Below, piece after piece: positions 24,099 to 26,381 of a stretch of 26,381 nucleotides of DNA. The first letter of the stretch is position 1; each line of letters starts with the position of its first letter. The stretch is from positions 1-26,381 of the forward strand of contig CALINC010000004.1 in NCBI GenBank assembly GCA_938045195.1. Reading direction: 5' to 3'. The notes below the pieces were generated by a model that saw only the letters and a list, made by a program, of their open reading frames with translations, did not search any database and had not been told where the DNA came from. The stretch is from an uncultured Treponema sp. GTDB taxonomy: Bacteria > Spirochaetota > Spirochaetia > Treponematales > Treponemataceae. Both the position numbers and the translations under genes were made by a program.

Positions 24099-24755
24099 TT
24101 AATTTTGTTTTTGAAAAGTTTTATATGAAGCATATAAAAGATTAAAAAGCGTTCCAAGTAAAATTATAAAAACCCATGTCCTTGCATGAATAAAAGGCTT
24201 TTTTATCGGTAAAAATAAATCGGTAAGTACTTGTGATAAATTTGTCAGTAAATCCCAAGAGTTCCAGCGTAAAAATCTTCCAAGATAAATTCCGAATGCC
24301 GAAAGATAAATTACAAATACTGAAAAAATTTGCGGATATTTTATATTGAATACGGTTTGTATCTTTGTTTCCATAAAATCCAAACTGACAAAACCATAGT
24401 AAAGACCTGCGAAGCTATAAGCGAACAGTAAAATTAGATCGTACCAACGCATTGTTGAAGCCGCTGTTTTTAAGTGTATAAAGTCCGTTACGATATACAG
24501 TGAATTCGGAAAAAATACAAGCCAAATAACGCTTAAAATAAAAAATACGCTTTTTTTACATTTTCTTAAAAGAAATAAGATTGAAGAGATAAACCAAGGT
24601 ATAAATGCCAAGAATAAATTCCAGATTAAAAAGAGCAAGAATTTATTTTCTGCAATGAATATACGGCAAACCGATAGAAACAAACAAAATACCGAAAGCA
24701 GTAATAAAATCAATGTGCTTTTTATGCGAAAAATATTTTTAAAATAATTATTCAT
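24099..24755 (-). CDS. DUF1361 domain membrane protein
   Basis: This 218-residue polytopic protein has about six or seven hydrophobic segments. It carries the DUF1361 motifs NLFLAFIPWFIS, VIWLVFFPNSLYIVTDFIHL, WYDLILLFAYSFAGLYYGFVSL and IYLGRFLRWNSWDL in the usual order. The family is widespread and uncharacterised; the conserved FPN...TDxxHL and RxLRWNSWD segments suggest a polar pocket, but no reaction is known. GGAG lies seven bases before the chosen ATG (24755); a second ATG three bases upstream (24758) is too close to it. The znuA-like gene ends 27 bases upstream on the same strand, so the pair is probably one operon. A role in metal handling can only be suggested from that context. Confidence 0.82.
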   Translation of the reverse strand: MNNYFKNIFRIKSTLILLLLSVFCLFLSVCRIFIAENKFLLFLIWNLFLAFIPWFISSILFLLRKCKKSVFFILSVIWLVFFPNSLYIVTDFIHLKTAASTMRWYDLILLFAYSFAGLYYGFVSLDFMETKIQTVFNIKYPQIFSVFVIYLSAFGIYLGRFLRWNSWDLLTNLSQVLTDLFLPIKKPFIHARTWVFIILLGTLFNLLYASYKTFQKQN

Positions 24756-24782
24756 CATATCACTCCATAAATAGTGAAACAC

Positions 24783-25751
24783 TTATTTAAGATTTTCGTA
24801 AATGTTTTTCAAATTATATTTCATTCTTTCAAAGTATGACATATTGTCCTCAGCACTTTCCATTGTATAAATTTTTTCAACTTTTGCGCCTACTTCTTTT
24901 GCCAGCGTTTTGGAAATTTCCGCACTTGCCTGCCTTTCTGCAAAAATAACTTTTATATTATTTTGTTTACAGTATTCGACAAGTTCCGCCAATTCTTTTG
25001 CGTTGGGTTCTCCCTCTGCAAAAACACCCGTTACGGCATGTTGTTCCAAATTAAAATCTCTGCATAAATATGCAAATGCCGCATGCCCTGTTACAAAATG
25101 CTTATTTTTGATGGAAGTAAATTTGGCTGTATACTCATTCAAAAGAGCATCAAATTCCGCAATATATTTATCTGCATTTTTTTTATAAAGAGCTGTATGT
25201 TCGGGGTCAGCCTTACTTAAGCCTTTTTCGATATTCCGTATCATAATTTTTGCAGAAGACGGGCTTAACCAAACATGCGGGTCAAACTCACCATGATGGC
25301 AACATCCGGTATGTGCCTCATGGTCTTCCTCATGAACTTCGCCGCATATAGGGCAAGCTTCGCCTTTATGATGATGTTCGGCTCTAATAGGAGAAATGCC
25401 CGCTGCAGCTTCTATTTTTATTAACTTAGCGTTATTTACAGCTGACAAGGCATCGTCAAGCCAAAATTCCATTTCAAGTCCGTTATAGACAAGAGCATCC
25501 GCATTAGCCAAAAATCCGAGGTCTTTCGGTTTCGGTTCAAAATCATGAGGTTCCATTCCTTGCGGAATAATAGTTATAACATTCACATTTCCGTTTGCAA
25601 CGGCTTTTGTAAGCTCTGCTATTGCATCAAAGGTTACTGCAACATTTTTCTTTCCATTATTGGGGATTTCCTTTGCACCCATTGCGCTTAAATTAAGTGC
25701 TGCAAGCATTAATACAACTGAAACCGCCATAATTTTAAACATAGATTTCAT
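24783..25751 (-). CDS. ZnuA-like metal ABC transporter substrate-binding protein
   Basis: This is a 322-residue periplasmic binding protein of the cluster 9/ZnuA-TroA type. A signal peptide covers about residues 1-25, with no lipobox cysteine. Metal ligands are visible: His69 in GMEPHDFEP, His159 in DPHVWLSP, His223 in VTGHAAF, and an acidic residue near MESAEDN. Between the first two lies a metal-rich loop (126-154) with HHH, CPICG, HEEDHEAH and GCCHH, as in zinc-specific ZnuA proteins but with added cysteines. Zinc is therefore the likely ligand. The start at 25751 is fixed by GGAG five bases upstream and by the signal peptide. No permease or ATPase gene is in the window; DUF1361 follows. 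An IS110 remnant ends only 74 bases upstream. Confidence 0.9.
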   Translation of the reverse strand: MKSMFKIMAVSVVLMLAALNLSAMGAKEIPNNGKKNVAVTFDAIAELTKAVANGNVNVITIIPQGMEPHDFEPKPKDLGFLANADALVYNGLEMEFWLDDALSAVNNAKLIKIEAAAGISPIRAEHHHKGEACPICGEVHEEDHEAHTGCCHHGEFDPHVWLSPSSAKIMIRNIEKGLSKADPEHTALYKKNADKYIAEFDALLNEYTAKFTSIKNKHFVTGHAAFAYLCRDFNLEQHAVTGVFAEGEPNAKELAELVEYCKQNNIKVIFAERQASAEISKTLAKEVGAKVEKIYTMESAEDNMSYFERMKYNLKNIYENLK

Positions 25752-25766
25752 AAAAACTCCTATAAA

Positions 25767-25791
25767 AAAGTCAACAAACAAAATCGACTTT
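25767..25791. promoter_or_regulatory. Inverted repeat upstream of the znuA-like gene
   Basis: AAAGTC (25767-25772) and GACTTT (25786-25791) are separated by 13 bases, 16 bases upstream of the znuA-like start codon. The position fits an operator for a metal-responsive repressor, but it does not match a known Zur or TroR box that I can recognise. It might instead belong to the end of the IS110 element. Confidence 0.3.
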
Positions 25792-25825
25792 CTTAAAAAA
25801 AATTAAAATAGATGGCAGATAAAAA

Positions 25826-26381
25826 TTAAACTGCAAGATTCATACGGTTGTATGTTCCTTTCATCTTTTCACAGTCAAAATCTTCTTTATTGTTGAGCAT
25901 TGCCCATACAATCTCTGCCAACTTCCTCTCAAGCGGCTATGATTGACTTTCCGCTGCCCTTATGTGTTTTCATATATTCATAACGCTGCATTAACCTCCA
26001 ATCGGCTGTATCTTTGCAACGTCTGACTCCCATTACCAATTGCACAAAGCTGACTCTTAATTCTTGCGGGCCTCGCTTTGTAATTTTTTCACGCCTAATA
26101 CTTTCATTAGAATCAGACACCCATGGAACAAGTCCGCAAAAGGCTGCATATTTTTTTGCACTTGCAAACCTTCCCATATCCTCAGTATAGGCTCTTATAG
26201 TCCATGCCGTTATCTTTCCGCAACCTCGTATACTCAAAAGACGATTTACCATTTGATCATCCTTTGTCAATTCTGTAAGTTGTTTTTCTATTATCTTGAC
26301 ACTTTCTTCCATTTGCCTTATAATTTCAAACATCAGTTGTACTGATTGTGCTTCGGCTACGAAAGTCGTTATTCTACTTTG
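25826..26381 (-). pseudogene. IS110-family transposase, 3' part, frameshifted and cut by window edge
   Basis: The reading frame is open from the window edge (26381) to a TGA at 25929. It carries the C-terminal Transposase_20 motif of IS110 transposases: LLSIRGCGKITAWTI, then F..AKKYAAFCGLVP and ITKRGPQELR. After GSGKSIIAA the frame stops, but the other frame continues at once with ERKLAEIVWAMLNNKEDF and ends at TAA 25826-25828. That is the normal C-terminus of the family, so one extra base near 25930-25940 has broken the gene, unless ribosomes shift there. The N-terminal RuvC-like domain lies beyond the window. The IS end must lie between 25826 and the znuA-like start at 25751; no exact boundary or target duplication is visible. 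Confidence 0.85.

Noticed and set aside
26064..26345. Plus-strand 93-codon frame at the right edge
   Set aside because: Entirely antisense to the IS110 transposase, which has clear family motifs.

Overview
The window looks like the chromosome of a host-associated Treponema (Spirochaetes), probably near the T. denticola group. It is low in G+C and carries a fused LicC-LicA choline enzyme of the kind known from T. denticola. It also has lipoproteins with relaxed spirochaetal lipoboxes (FSC/ASC/SSC) and housekeeping genes that read as treponemal. The species call is inference, since no search was run.

Layout. 1-166: edge sequence with short palindromes. 167-1420 (+): a U32-family protein. 1446-10188 (all -): tyrS is transcribed first, then a giant secreted repeat protein of about 2050 residues, a patatin-like phospholipase and a small NusG-domain-II protein. 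10284-15310 (+): four exported proteins, namely a CsgG/FlgT-like protein that seems to end in a beta-barrel and three lipoproteins with LPP20/FlgT-like features. 15307-16728 (-): asnS, whose stop codon overlaps the stop of the last lipoprotein gene. About 570 bases without a gene follow. 17300-24009 (+): an outer-membrane barrel candidate, licCA with an N-terminal DNA-binding domain, murE, a YmdB-type phosphodiesterase and a lone CbiC/CobH-type methylmutase. 24099-25751 (-): a DUF1361 membrane protein and a ZnuA-like metal-binding protein. 25826-26381 (-): a frameshifted IS110-family transposase running off the window edge.

Themes. Most of the window concerns the envelope: surface repeat protein, OM barrels, lipoproteins, phospholipid head-group synthesis (licCA), peptidoglycan (murE), lipid hydrolysis (patatin) and metal capture (ZnuA). 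The most striking signal is in the promoters. tyrS, asnS, licCA and probably murE have sigma70-type promoters whose -10 box ends only 6-7 bases before the ATG, which predicts leaderless mRNAs. Several other genes (the giant protein, the 13130 lipoprotein, the 17300 barrel, cbiC, DUF1361, znuA) have clear Shine-Dalgarno sequences. A dispersed intergenic inverted repeat (GCACTTTT...AAAAGTGC type) occurs three times.

Limits: all family calls come from reading motifs by eye. Function is unknown for the four-gene exported cluster, the 17300 barrel, DUF1361 and the giant protein.
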